From contig OX421961.1 in the NCBI GenBank assembly GCA_949128115.1, forward strand, positions 127,971,050 to 128,035,049: 64,000 nucleotides of DNA, in the 5' to 3' direction. How positions within the stretch are numbered: the stretch's first letter is position 1; each line of letters starts with the position of its first letter. Origin of the DNA: Anaspis maculata. Taxonomy: Eukaryota > Arthropoda > Insecta > Coleoptera > Scraptiidae. Of the stretch, positions 45,311-55,984 are shown piece after piece. A model generated the notes under the pieces. The model was not told the DNA's origin. It saw nothing but the letters and a program-made list of their open reading frames with translations, and made no database searches. A program made the translations under genes and the position numbers.

Positions 45311-45889
45311 TTAACCGTAATTTGAGCCACTGACCGTCAGTTCCACAAAAAAGATGATCAGCGATCAAGGCTGATTGCAGATTAACTGAACTTTTTTCTG
45401 CTAAATGCCAGGCGATTAACCACAAAAAATGCCTGAAATCTGTACTGGATCTATCATTTTTCTATTATTGACAGATAAACAAGCATTTCCATTGATCAGT
45501 AAGCTACAAATTGAGAAACAAAAATCGCGAATCAACTGATCTCGCATTATCTTTTTAGTGGAACCCCAGGGTGATGGTTAGATTTCAGTGAAACCCGATT
45601 CACAAGACTAAAATTGGTCTATAAGTGAATGATCACTCGAAACAAATCTCACGCAAATTACAGCCAAATATAGGGTGGCCATGAAAAAGTGACGTTTTTG
45701 GCTTACGGTAATAATGGCAGTTTTCATCAGTGACTGATTTTTGCGATCCGTGACTCATAATATGCTGGAGCTGAAACCCTAAACGATACCGTCATTGCGG
45801 CAGGTCAGGTCAAGTTTCTTCCTCAAAAACATGCTGTAGAGTGAAGGGTTGATTTCCCCGGAGTTCAGTGTACATTTCATTTCGGGATT

Positions 45890-46045
45890 CCCGGAATTCT
45901 TTCGGAAATCACCGGAAATCCCGGAAGTCTTTCGGAAATCACCGGAAATCCCGGAACGCTCGGAAATCACCGGAATTCTCTCGGAAATCACCGAAATTGC
46001 CGGAATTCTTTCGGAAATCACAGCACCGGAATTCCCGGAAGTCTT
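45890..46045. repeat. About 30-bp minisatellite (TTTCGGAAATCACCGGAAAT type), 5 copies
   Basis: Units such as CGGAAATCACCGGAAATCCC follow each other at about 45902, 45932, 45962, 45981 and 46011. It is open in more than one frame on both strands because unit length is near a multiple of three. I regard it as non-coding. Confidence 0.85.
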
Positions 46046-46168
46046 ACATAAGTTAAAAGGGTTGCAAATCGGATAACATGTACTCGTATACTGTATGATT
46101 ATACAAGCTGATGCATAAGTGACCTTACATAGATTTATTGATTTCAACTTCGGCCCCGTACAAATAAA

Positions 46169-46197
46169 ATTCTATTCTATTCTATTCTATTCTATTC
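46169..46197 (+). repeat. (ATTCT)n microsatellite after AATAAA
   Basis: Follows ACAAATAAA directly. Such pentanucleotide tails are typical of the 3' ends of non-LTR retrotransposons, so the preceding sequence may be a 3' relic. No reverse transcriptase was found upstream. Confidence 0.75.
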
Positions 46198-46198
46198 A

Positions 46199-46736
46199 AG
46201 GGGAGTCAAGATCCAAGGGAAAAAGTTTTTTTGCCCATCGATCACGAAGATACAGGGTGTTTTGCGTGTGTCTGAATTTGTGTTCAAACAAAACTGTAAT
46301 TACAATTATATTCCCGAGCATTTTCCCCACAAAATGGGCTCATTTGCTCGCTAAGACCTATCTAAACCTCGATCTAAACCAAATCTTGATTCTTGTCGAT
46401 GACACCTGTCAGCGAATAGTCTGATATTTTCACCTCTTTTCTGCTTTCTTCATTTCAGTTAGCTAGTGCTCGGTACAATCGTCCATTTCTTTTCTTCTTA
46501 AGGTATTGTAATTGCTTTATTTATCCACCCCTTTGTATACTTATGTGTCCATAATTATGTTGAGAGTTTGACTTTTCTCTCTTTAATGTGTTTTAATTTA
46601 TTGATATCAGTTCTCATCTTGTTGAATTTGCCTGTTGAATTTTTGATTAAATTTAGTAAAAAAAAATATTGGAAACTACGCTAATTCTTTAAATTTGAAA
46701 GGGGATGTACCTAAGTACTGAAATAATGTTACGTAT
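46199..46736. other. Intergenic, nothing recognised
   Basis: Contains a lone TACAGGGTGTTTTGCG near 46252, similar to ends of the CAGGGTG family, without a partner. No gene supported. Confidence 0.4.
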
Positions 46737-47251
46737 TGCCCGTACGGGTTCGATTATAATTGAGACGATCGTTTTAAAACACACACTGTTAATTACTGCG
46801 TACTACAACAAATACACGCCAACAATTATTTTGCCCTCGGGAATATAGCCGATTACTACTTCGCTTGTTTCGCACTCGATCGCTTCCAATTCAGAACTGC
46901 TTGTGAGCCGTGGACTGATGCCTTATATCGGTCCGACTAATTCATCTCGAATGTTCAATGCGTTCTCCAGCAGTTTCCACAGTGACCCGGCGGACGATTT
47001 CGTGATGACTCCCGAAAAATCCTACACATTTCGCGTTTAATTCTGCCGTGCTCTAGAGCCGGTGCCTCCGCAAAAATGAACAGATGTGTCTTGATCGAGC
47101 GTTGAAGGTTCCATGTATTTGAGTTACCAGACCATCGCGTATATGCTCTGAAATGCACTAGAACGCTCCGCACTTGTACACTGTGGGTCAATGAAAGAGT
47201 CTAGAAAGATCGCGTGTTTACCAGAATGTACGGGAATCGCCGCTCGTAACA
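46737..47251 (+). mobile_element. Solo LTR with ATAA target duplication
   Basis: 515 bp starting TGTTACGTATTGCCCG and ending GCCGCTCGTAACA, so TG...CA with a TGTTACG/CGTAACA inverted end. ATAA lies on both sides (46733-46736, 47252-47255). No internal retrotransposon sequence on either side, so it is a solo LTR left by recombination. A diverged relative is at 25317-25817. The family (Gypsy- or BEL-like) is not decided; a 4-bp duplication fits either. Confidence 0.85.
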
Positions 47252-48371
47252 ATAATTAAGAAAAGAAAAGGAATTATGTATGTTTTCATTTGTTCAGTGC
47301 ATTATTTCAGCATGAGGTGCACCCCGGATGGAGGCGAAATTTGACATTTGTGTTTAGAATAATGATAAAAATTTTGCAATTCAATTGTTTATAATTGTCA
47401 CTATTTGAAAGAACGGTAACTTTCTCTATTTTTTTCCATAATTCGGCTTCCTAAGACAATATTATTCAGCATTCTGATTCAACTAACTGACATCTGCCTC
47501 ATTGTTGGCATTTCAATGGCCCAAAGTCAAGAAATTATCGAGGAAATTATACAATTTTGAGTTTTAGACCATTGAATGATAGGTGTCAGTCGTCGATCAG
47601 ACTCAGATTTTTTCTTGGCGAGCCTATTTTATCGAGAAATGTGTTGGAATGATGAAAGTAGGTAGTAACAATAAGAAATTGTATATTCTCAACTTTCAAC
47701 TCACATGAGGCAGGTGTCAGTGAGTAAAATCAGAGCTTTGATTAAAATTGCGCGATTCGAGAAAAAAAAGTAGAAAATTAGAGGAATCGCATTATTTTCA
47801 AACTACAGGGTGCTCCAGTTTCTGATACAACTATTTCAGGAAGTGATAGAAAATTAAGGAACTTTCTCCAGAAAGTAGACTTCAAAAATGCTTAATAACG
47901 AAGATATGGCCCTCCAAAGTTGAAATAAATAATCGTTTTTTCGCAAAACTTTTAAACGGTTGAACCGATCGAGTTGAAATTTGAACCATAGTTGACCAAA
48001 AAAGAATCTTGATCGAGGAATAATATTATGTTTCAACAAAAATTTTCAGGAACGTAAATGATGAGGGGTGTCCCCGTTTCTTGCCCCCTCCTGGGCGAGC
48101 TCCTGGGCCCCCTATCTTATGTTTTACTTCCCTTTAGTTCTTCTGAATTGTTCATATTTTGAAATTATACGTTCAATTTAAAAAAAGTTACTATCACGAG
48201 CGAGATCACGAGATTTTATTCACAGGGTTCGTTTTCGAAATAATTGGATTTTATACACTGAACAACAGTTGGAAAACACTACTTTTTAAACATCTATTTC
48301 AATTAAAATTCAATAAGCAGCTTATCCATCCATGTTTGATCTGTGCAACTAAGTTGGAGTTAAAGAATTGG
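47252..48371. other. Intergenic with a one-sided CAGGGTG repeat end
   Basis: From about 47806 (ACAGGGTGCTCCAGTTTCTG) runs a stretch with the phrase AACGGTTGAACCGATCGAG typical of this dispersed repeat family. No inverted partner was found. The frame just before the 48383 element (ending KLELKNWRIN) would continue in GSKFGELKLPKAR after it if the element is removed, but this protein is not recognised. Confidence 0.4.
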
Positions 48372-48382
48372 AGAATAAACGG

Positions 48383-48640
48383 TAACCGGAATAAACATCG
48401 CAGGAGAAAACATCGCAGGAAAAAACATAGCGGAAAAAACATAGCAGGAAAAAACATCGCATGGAAATAACATCGTATGGAGAAAACATCGCATGGAAGA
48501 AACATCGCACGGAAGAAACATCGACCGGAAAAAACATAGCATGGAATAAACATCGCAGGAGAAAACATAGCGGAAAAAATATAGCCAGAAAAAACATCGC
48601 ACGGTAAAACATAGCAAGGAAATAACATCGCAAGGGTGTG
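48383..48640 (+). repeat. Minisatellite arm, GGAAAAAACATCGCA type, about 16 units
   Basis: Units of 15-18 bp with variable A-run, and ATCGCA or ATAGCA endings. It is not a CRISPR array: there are no unique spacers. Confidence 0.9.
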
Positions 48641-49009
48641 TTTTTCCAAATCTCCTGTGGTCTCCCAACGATCAAAATCAAGTATGACCGCAAGTACGCG
48701 GAAATGAAGTCTCCAGTACAGGTCTATGTACGAATGGGGGCCGCCTGGGGTGGAGGCCTGGATATATCAGAAGTCTGGCCGTGCATGATGTGCATGATGG
48801 AAGTCTACACACGGTAAGGTATCATGTTTGGGTCGTGAGATTCAAGTAGGTACCTATGAGAGTCGTTCAAGTCAAAGACATAAATAAGTATAGGGGCTGT
48901 CTGTAGCAGAATTTTTTCCTGGCTGTGATTTTTCCATGCTATGTTCTCTCCGGTGACCGGACAATTTTTCGCCGGACAATTCTTCGCGCCGGAAACTTTG
49001 GAGCTCTAA

Positions 49010-51360
49010 TGAGGCCGAGTGTGAGTGTGATATTCAGAGCCCTATCCCCCACTGGGTTTTTACGTAGCGTTTCAAGCCTTGTTGAGCCCCCTTGTCTCTA
49101 CAAGGTATCGTTTGGGATCTTTATGAATCCCCTTGGGTATCTTGGGGATTTGCTTCGCCCTTATGCCTTGGAAAGTTCCACAGAGCCCTATTAGGCCCCC
49201 TTGTCTTCATGTTGCATTTGTAGCCCTGCTGAGCTCCTTTTCACAATGTGTCAGTTTTCAAGCCCTAGTTAGCTCCTATTAGTGTTTATGTGTTGATCAA
49301 AGTTCTACGGGGCCCCCTTGTGTCCCCAAGTGTCATTTGGAACCCCAGTGAGCCCCGCCAGGCCTTCTTCTGATCTTGAGAGGCCTCTCCTCTCTTGTGT
49401 CTACATTGAAGCGTTTCAAGCTCTATGAGCCCTCTTGTATCTTCAAGTATCGTTTGGAGCCCTATTGGGCCCCCTTATGTATTCAATTATCGTTTGCGAA
49501 CCAGGTGACCCTCTTCTGATTTCTCGATGTTTCTGGATTCTAAGAAAGCTCCTTTGTGCCTTATCAAGTTTCTGAGAGTCCTATGTTGCCCCCCTGTGTC
49601 TTTGTTTCATTTTTAGCTCTGCTGAGCCCCTTTTTTCAATGTGCTAGTTTTTTAAGGTCTAGTTAGCTCCTGTTAGTCTCTATGTGTTGGTCAAAGTTCT
49701 ACAGGGCCACCTCGTGTCCCCAACTGTCATTTAGAGCCCCAGTGAGCCCCGCCAGGCCTTCGTCCGATTTTTGGAGGCCTCTTCTCTCTTGTGTCTGCAT
49801 TGGAGCGTTTCAAGCCCTACTGAGCCCCCTTGTATCTTCAAGGATCGTTTGGAGCCCTATTGAGCCCCCTTGTGTCTTCAATTATCGTTTGCAGACCGGG
49901 TGATCCCCTTCGGATTTCTCGATATTTCTGGAATCTTAATAAGCTCCTTTGTGCCTTATCAAGTTTTTCAGAGCCCTATGTGGCCCCCCTGTATCTTTAC
50001 TTTTCATTTGTAGCCCTGCTGAGCCCCTTTTTTTCAATGTGTGAGTTTTTTAAGCTCTTCAAGTACCTTCAAGGATCGTTTGGAGCTCTATTGAGCCCCT
50101 TGTGTCTCCAATTATCGTTTGCAGACCAGGTGACCCCCTTCTGATTTCTTGATGTTTCTGGAATCTTAGAAAGCTCCTTTGTGCCTTATTGAGTTTTTCA
50201 GAGCCGTATGTGGCCCCCCTCTGTGTCTTTATGTTTCATTTGTAGCCCTGCTAAGCTCCTTTTTTCAAGCTCTAGTTAGCTCCTGTTAGTCTTTATGTGT
50301 TGGTCAAAGTTCTACGGGGCCACCTCATGTCTCCAAGTGTCATTTGGAGCCCCAGTGAGCCCCGCCAGGCCTTCGTCCGATTTATAGAGGCCTCTCCTCT
50401 CTTGTGTCCACATCGCAGCGTTTCAAGCTCTACTAAGCCCCTTTGTATCTTCAAGTATCGTTTGGAGCCCTATTGAGCCCCCTTGTGTCTTCAATTATCG
50501 TTTGCAGACCAGGTGACCTCCTTCAGATTTCTCGAAGTTTCCGGAATCTTAGCAGCTCCTTTGTGCCTTATTATGTTTTCAGAGGCCTATGTGGCCCCCC
50601 TGTGTCTTTATGTTTCATTTATAGCTCTGTCGAGCCCCTTTTTACACTGTGCTAGTTTTCGAAGCTCTAGTTAGCTCCTATGAGTCTTTATGTGTTGGTC
50701 GAAGTTCTACAGGGCTCCCCGAGCTCTCTTTGTGTCTCAAAGTTTCATTTGGAGCCCTAGTGGGCCTTGCCAGGCCTTCTTGCAATTATAAGAATCCTAT
50801 CCTCCCTTATATCTACATTGAAGCGTTTCAAACCCTGCTGAGCCCCCTTGTATCTTCAAGTATCGTTTGGAGCCCTAATGAGCCCCCTTGTGTCCACAGT
50901 TATGGTTTGGGGCCCCAGTGACCCCATTCTGACCTCTTGACATTTCTAGCATCTTAGAAAGCTCTCTTGTGCCTTTCCAGGTTTCTCAAAGCCCTATCAG
51001 GCCCCCCTGTGTCTTTATGTGTCATTTGTAGACCTGTTGAGCCCCTTTCCAACCCGTCTTTGTTGCGGAGCTCTAGTCAGCTCCTGTGTGTCTTCATGTG
51101 TTGATCGGAGCCCTATAGGCCCCTCTTATGCCTTAGGGTGTCATTTGGAGCCCTATCAGTCCTTCTTGCGATATTTACAGTCTTATCCTCTCTTGGTCTA
51201 CAGTGTAGTGGTTTAGGCCCTGCTGAGAACCCTTGTGTCTCTCAATGTCGTTTGGAGCCCCATTGAGCCCCTCATGCCTTTTTGTGTTATTCGAAGCCCT
51301 ATATTGTGTCTACATTGTGGCTATTTGAGCCCTGCTAGCCCCCTTGTGTCTTAAAGTATG
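49010..51360. repeat. GAGCCC-rich minisatellite with higher-order structure
   Basis: Monomers of about 50-60 bp such as GTTTGGAGCCCTATTGAGCC followed by CCCTTGTGTCTTCAA repeat throughout. Larger blocks recur (GCGTTTCAAGC-type phrase near 49418, 49806, 50418, 50821; CAGTGAGCCCCGCCAGGCCTT near 49348, 49739, 50351). The open frames here are consequences of the repeat. Confidence 0.88.
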
Positions 51361-51412
51361 CGCGGGCGCAATGCTTGCAAAGAATTGTCCGGCGAAGAAT
51401 TGTCCTAGCACC

Positions 51413-51675
51413 GTTCTCCCCTGCTATGTTTTTTTCCGCGATATTTATTCCGTGCGATGTTTTATCCTGCTATGTTTTTTCCATGCTATGTTTTCTCCCT
51501 GCTATGTTTTTTTCCGCGATATTTATTCCGTGCGATGTTTATTCCGTGCTATGTTTTACCCTGCTATGTTTTTTCTATGCTATGTTTTCTCCCTGCGATG
51601 TTTTTTCCATGCTATGTTTTCTCCGCTATGTTTTTTCCGGCTATGTTTTTTCCAGCGATGTTTTTTCCTAGATCC
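51413..51675 (-). repeat. Minisatellite arm, inverted copy (TGCTATGTTTTTTCC type)
   Basis: Same units as the left arm in reverse orientation, about 16 of them. Confidence 0.9.
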
Positions 51676-51686
51676 AGAATAAACGG

Positions 51687-52461
51687 ATCCAAGTTTGGCG
51701 AACTCAAGCTTCCAAAGGCCAGAAAGAGTTTGGAACAAGAAGCCTGAAGCAGCCTTCAAAATTTTTGTGAAATTAAGGACGACATTTTCTAGTGTTTTTC
51801 TTTAAACGTGAGTTTCATGAAAACCAGTGGAGTAGGAGATTTGTTATAAAAAAAATCTTAAATCTGGAATGAAAATTGATGAGTATTAAAAAATTTCAAA
51901 TTCGGCAAACTCGATTTTTTTTTTCAATTTTTTTTATTTTTCTCAAAAAAGACCCTCATTTTCTTGCTAGCTCAGATTTGAATAACTAATTTTTTTCTTA
52001 CATTTTTAAGCTGCACAGATTTGGCAGAAATTCATGCCACAAGAATCTATCTCTTTCACTCTGCAGCTAATCCGCAGTCTGTTTCAGCCATTTTTTACGC
52101 TAGGAAATGCCGTCCTTGACACTTCCAAGTTATAAAATACCTTGGACAGAAGGACAGGTGATAAGGACAGGTACCTATAGTAGGACAGAAGACTGTAATA
52201 AATGAAAATGAAATTAAATTAAAATATTCCGAGAAACATTCTATATCCAAGTACCTACCTCAAAAATGAAGCCTTTGAACCGCTTTGAACAAACATGTTT
52301 GTAGGAGTAACTTTTTCATTATTTGAACGTAAAATTCAAAAATATCATCAATTCCCAGAAGTAGGTATAAGGGCAATGAAATAAAGGATTTCATACAGAC
52401 TAATTTCAGTAAACTCCCGTTGAAATTTGAACTAAATCGGTTAAACGGTTCAGAAGTTATA
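51687..52461. other. Intergenic, nothing recognised
   Basis: AT-rich sequence. Near 52420-52460 it carries GTTGAAATTTGAACTAAATC and GGTTAAACGG, phrases of an old dispersed repeat also seen near 36820 and 47950. Confidence 0.45.
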
Positions 52462-52615
52462 TAATAGTATATTATTATACGAGTTTCATAAGACATATAT
52501 GCTATAGCATTGTCACACGACTGGTTTTGGGGCACGACGAGCTTGCGAGGAGTGTTCCAAAGAAAGGAGTGTGAGACAATACGTCTTATCAAACAAGTGT
52601 AATATACTATTTTAT
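52462..52615. repeat. Short imperfect hairpin
   Basis: AATAGTATATTATTATACGAG then TTTCATAAGACAT on the left pairs with ACGTCTTATCAAAC and GTAATATACTATT on the right. The TTTCATAAGACATA phrase also occurs at about 9758 in the giant palindrome arm. Confidence 0.6.
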
Positions 52616-52769
52616 CTACTTCACTCTGATAATCGCCCAGAAATTGTAAATTCTGGCTGCTAAAAATAGAAACGTTTGACAAGTGACACCTTCGCACTGA
52701 CGTTCGCCTACCTTCTATCAACAATAAATTGTATATATTGGTTGAAAAGCAGTTCAATAATATTCTTCA

Positions 52770-53180
52770 GTAATACGCTCAATGTGACGTCAAAGCGTGG
52801 CCTAGGTCAAGGCTTTGTATGAAAACAACGAATACGTAAGTTGGCAACACTTCAAAGCCACTGTCAAAGTGGCAGCTAATGGAATAGTTGTATTTCAAGA
52901 TTTATTTATGTTTATCAACCGTTTAGAGGTAAGTACAACGACCTTCCTGTGGGATGTTTCGTAACCAACAGGATCTTCGAAGGTAAGAATGCTGGTTAAA
53001 TACATTTTACATTTTGTTTGACAGCTGCAGTGAAGGGTGTGGGAAGGGCTCGGGAGGGGGGGGGGAATCAGAAGTGACAGTAAGTGCTGCCAACCTAGCA
53101 GAGATTGTTTTCATACAAAACCCTGACCCAGCACATAGTCCCAGCATAACTTTTGACGTTATCACTTATTGAGCGTATAA
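52770..53180. repeat. 0.4-kb inverted repeat (MITE-like)
   Basis: Left arm TAATACGCTCAATGTGACGTCAA to TGTATGAAAACAA (52771-52833) pairs with TTGTTTTCATACAAA to GAGCGTATAACG (about 53105-53182). TTTTATCTACTT at 52612 and GTAGATAAAA at 53187 may be more distal ends separated by a left-side insertion. Confidence 0.65.
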
Positions 53181-53196
53181 CGCAAAGTAGATAAAA

Positions 53197-54062
53197 GAAG
53201 ATCAATCATTTCCAACTTTGAAGGCTATACCTCCGTTGCTAGGCCGAAATCTATTTTCTGAAGAACATGCTAATAATTTTCGATTCTGTATCATTTCCGA
53301 GATCATTTTCTAAAATTGAGTAGGTATTAAAAACTGGACCATCCTGTATAGACCACGAAGGACCATTTTAGACAAATGATAAGTTAAAATATTGACAGTT
53401 GCCAATTTTTTCTTCCAACCAAACTCTTCTGTCAAAATCTTGCCCTGTAAAGAAATAAACCCAAAAATGAATTTGAATGAATTTACTCAAATAATGAGCA
53501 GACCATGTCCGGCCAAAAATGAAAACCCATTGACTAAATTGACTTAACTTTATTCAAACATTCTTTTAGCGAAGCAATTCAGGTGCTATTGGAATTGAAG
53601 AGTGATTCTTACAGCCTCTTTTCTTCGATTTCTCCTGAACTTTTCGAATCTGATGGAAATTTTCCAGAAAAGCGGTCAAAAAATATAATCTCTGACCAAA
53701 TAACAAAGAGGCAATTTTTTTTCGTTCGGTCTTGGCTTTCGATTTTAACAAATAATGGAATCTTGACAAGCTCTAACAAAAGAATACTGGTCAATTTCAA
53801 CAAAATCTATGAGCCGTTTCAGAAATATAGCGTATCAAAGTTTTATACCAAACACAAGACGTATCTTCGTTATCAAGGAAAAAAACAAAAATTTTCTTCC
53901 GTAGATCTTGACACTCATAAATCCATCCTGTATAAAAATCAGTCTGCGCTAGATTTCAGGTATAAAAAATTTTCGTTTCGTTCAGTCCTTGAACTTTCTT
54001 GCTTTTCCGCTTAGCGCACTTATTGCCGGATCAAATACTGGATTTTGGAGGCATCGACTCAC
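53197..54062. other. Intergenic or intronic; likely first intron of the minus-strand gene
   Basis: Follows the GTGAGT donor of the exon at 54063-54295 on the minus strand. A 143-codon plus-strand frame at 53583-54014 is AT-codon driven and lacks recognisable features. No second exon of the minus-strand gene was identified. Confidence 0.4.
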
Positions 54063-54295
54063 TTGTTGAACAGCGTCTCCAAGAGCTGCGCCGAATGCGG
54101 CAGGCCCTCCACGAGAAAATCCAGGGGCAGCTCCCCGGCCACCGCCGCGACGCTGTTGCAGTTCAGCTTCTGGAGGACGGCCGCCGCCTCCCTGAACTGC
54201 CTGCCCTCGGACAGCACAAGCACCCTCCGGAGGACCATCCGCGGACTCGTCGGCGACGTCCGCTCTCTGCGTATACGATCACCGCACTCCCGCAT
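54063..54295 (-). CDS. First coding exon of an unidentified gene (partial, continues to the left)
   Basis: A GC-rich island in AT-rich DNA. From ATG at 54295 (or the in-frame ATG at 54238) the minus strand reads MRECGDRIRRERTSPTSP, MVLRRVLVLSEGRQFREAAA, VLQKLNCNSVAAVAGELPLD, then FLVEGLPHSAQLLETLFN. It ends in AA followed by the strong donor GTGAGT (54062-54057). The sequence looks like a helical, conserved cytosolic domain and I believe it is a real host exon, but I do not recognise the family. Upstream on the minus strand lies a (CAG/CTG) repeat that would be 5' leader, or would add a poly-cysteine stretch if a more distal ATG at 54478 were used, which I think unlikely. Later exons are not visible in this window. 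Confidence 0.55.
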
Positions 54296-54364
54296 CTCAC
54301 TGCACCGGTAGTTTCGGCACGAATGTGAAGCACACAAGAAGCCTCTTGTTTCGCGACAAGAAGA

Positions 54365-54386
54365 GCAGCAGCAGCAGCAGCAGCAA
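54365..54386. repeat. (AGC)n trinucleotide repeat
   Basis: About seven AGC/CAG units in the presumed 5' leader of the minus-strand gene. Confidence 0.9.
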
Positions 54387-54579
54387 CAACCAGCAGCTGT
54401 CGCCTTCGACACTGTCTCTCGTGGGGTTCCAGAGCACCGACCGACGACGGCACACACACCACTCTTGGTGTTCGACACACTGACACACTTCTGCCGTTAG
54501 GTGTATAGGTACCTACCGCCGAAGAAGAGATGCACGTGAAGAAAAGGAAGACGAACCGACGGCGGCGGTAATTGTGCAT

Positions 54580-55010
54580 AAAGGTGTGATAGCAGCTCCG
54601 AAACGCTGTGTTGTTGGTAGGTTAGGTACCTAGTTATTACTGGCATAGGTTCTATCGGAGAGAACTCCCGCAGCGTGACTCACACAAGCATGTCCCAAAG
54701 TGAGATGAATGACTGAAAGTTCATGGATGGACAAGTGGGTATACTTACTCGCAAAAGGAAAATTTGAAAGGGTCATGTGTCATTTTTTTCACCGGAAATT
54801 TCCAGTCCTTTGAATCGCGCCGCCAGCTGACCTGAAAATTGAGAATCATTTCAAAATCAAATAATGCTGCAGAGTAGGTAAGTGTTTCTGTTCTCGTCCA
54901 TCAGTTTGATCAGTTGAAGGTTGTAGTTTTCTTGGGTTATGTTATTGGACTTGGTTCAAAATAAACTATTTTTAGCGCATTTTCGTGAGAAAATGACGCT
55001 TATATGGCCG
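54580..55010. other. Intergenic, presumed upstream region of the minus-strand gene
   Basis: Contains TAGGTACCTA-type runs and nothing else that I can name. Confidence 0.4.
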
Positions 55011-55011
55011 G

Positions 55012-55440
55012 TTTGTCTGTCTGTCCGTCTGTCTGTCCGTGTAGAAATTAAGAAGTTGTACTCCTCGGGGAATAAAGTTAGAGCTTTGGAGCTTTTTTTG
55101 AATGATAGCTGATGTCCCCAAGGGTGGACAATGGGCTTTTCTTTATTCATACATAGTTATCATTATTATTACCAAAAAACAAAGATTTAATGTGCACTTC
55201 TAAGAAGTTGAACTTCTCCTCCGGGAATGAAGCTAGAGCCTTGGAACTTCGTCCGATGGATAGCTGATACCCCCAAAGGTTGCCCAATGGGCATTCTTTT
55301 TTTCATACATACATAGTTATCACTATTATTATCATCAAAAAACCAAGATTTCCTGTGCCCTTCTAAGAAATTGAGCTCCTTCTCGGGGAATGAACCTAGA
55401 GCCCTGGAACTTTTTCCGATAGATAGCTTAGGTTCTCAAG
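55012..55440. repeat. About 157-bp tandem repeat, 3 copies, with a (GTCT)n start
   Basis: The phrases AAGAAGTTGAACTTCTCC, GAAGCTAGAGCCTTGGAACT and CCAATGGGC recur with 155-160-bp spacing (near 55048, 55203, 55363). The first copy is preceded by (GTCT)n at 55012-55041. Confidence 0.85.
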
Positions 55441-55469
55441 AGTGGCCAGTGGGCAGATTGGATTCCATG

Positions 55470-55830
55470 GTTGCGCTGCTATCTTGGCCGCCATATTAAA
55501 ATTTCTTATTAGTGAAACGATTTTATGAAACTTGGAACTTACCCTTGTCACGTGTCATCATCCTTATTTTCAAGCTAAATTTCATGATTTTGCCGCCATA
55601 TGTTGGCCTTTATATTGAAATCTATTATTAGTGGAGGGATTGTCATGAAACTTGGAACTCGCCCTTGTTGCCTTGTCTCGTATAATCATTCTTATTTCCG
55701 AGTTGAATTTCATGATTTCGCCGCTATCTTGGCCGCCATATTGAAATTTCTCATTAGTGGAACGATTGTCATAAAACGTGAAACTTACTCTTGTCTCGCA
55801 TGAACATATAATTTTCAAGCCGGATTTCAT
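55470..55830. repeat. About 135-bp tandem repeat, 3 copies
   Basis: Each copy has TTGGCCGCCATATTGAAATT-like, TTAGTGGAACGATTGTCAT-like and CTTGTCTCG/CATGA-like blocks (near 55483, 55600, 55728). The GCCGCCATAT word also marks the larger arrays further right. Confidence 0.82.
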
Positions 55831-55984
55831 TTCTACCAATGACAGATCTGCACTAAGAAAATGCGCTATTGCGATTCACGCACGTAAGGGGATATTCACT
55901 TGTTTAAAATGCCGACGTTTCGAGAATTTTATACTTGGTACAGTCAGTTCCAAATTGAATTTTCCTATACCTTCACCCTAATCA

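Larger units (their letters stand above)
48383..51675. mobile_element. 3.3-kb foldback-like element with minisatellite arms and an 11-bp flanking duplication
   Basis: Left arm (48383-48640) is a tandem of GGAAAAAACATCGCA-like units; right arm (51413-51675) is the same repeat inverted (TGCTATGTTTTTTCC). Both sides carry AGAATAAACGG (48372-48382 and 51676-51686), an 11-bp direct repeat as expected of a target duplication. Inside the arms, GGACAATTTTTCGCCGG at 48959 is mirrored by CCGGCGAAGAATTGTCC at 51390. The core is the GAGCCC minisatellite. Inverted arms of short tandem repeats with about 9-11-bp duplications are a hallmark of foldback elements (MULE-related in Drosophila). No transposase present. 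Confidence 0.78.

Noticed and set aside
45779..46147. 122-codon minus-strand frame with repeated SERIP/SGISGDFRK residues
   Set aside because: Encoded by a 30-bp minisatellite that is open in several frames and both strands.
48383..48640. CRISPR-like array
   Set aside because: Short units follow each other without unique spacers; this is a minisatellite arm of a foldback-like element in a eukaryotic genome.
49010..51360. Series of 60-110-codon open frames
   Set aside because: They result from the GAGCCC minisatellite, which lacks stops in some frames; no protein signal.
53583..54014. 143-codon plus-strand frame
   Set aside because: AT-codon driven, no motif, and lies where the minus-strand gene's intron should be.
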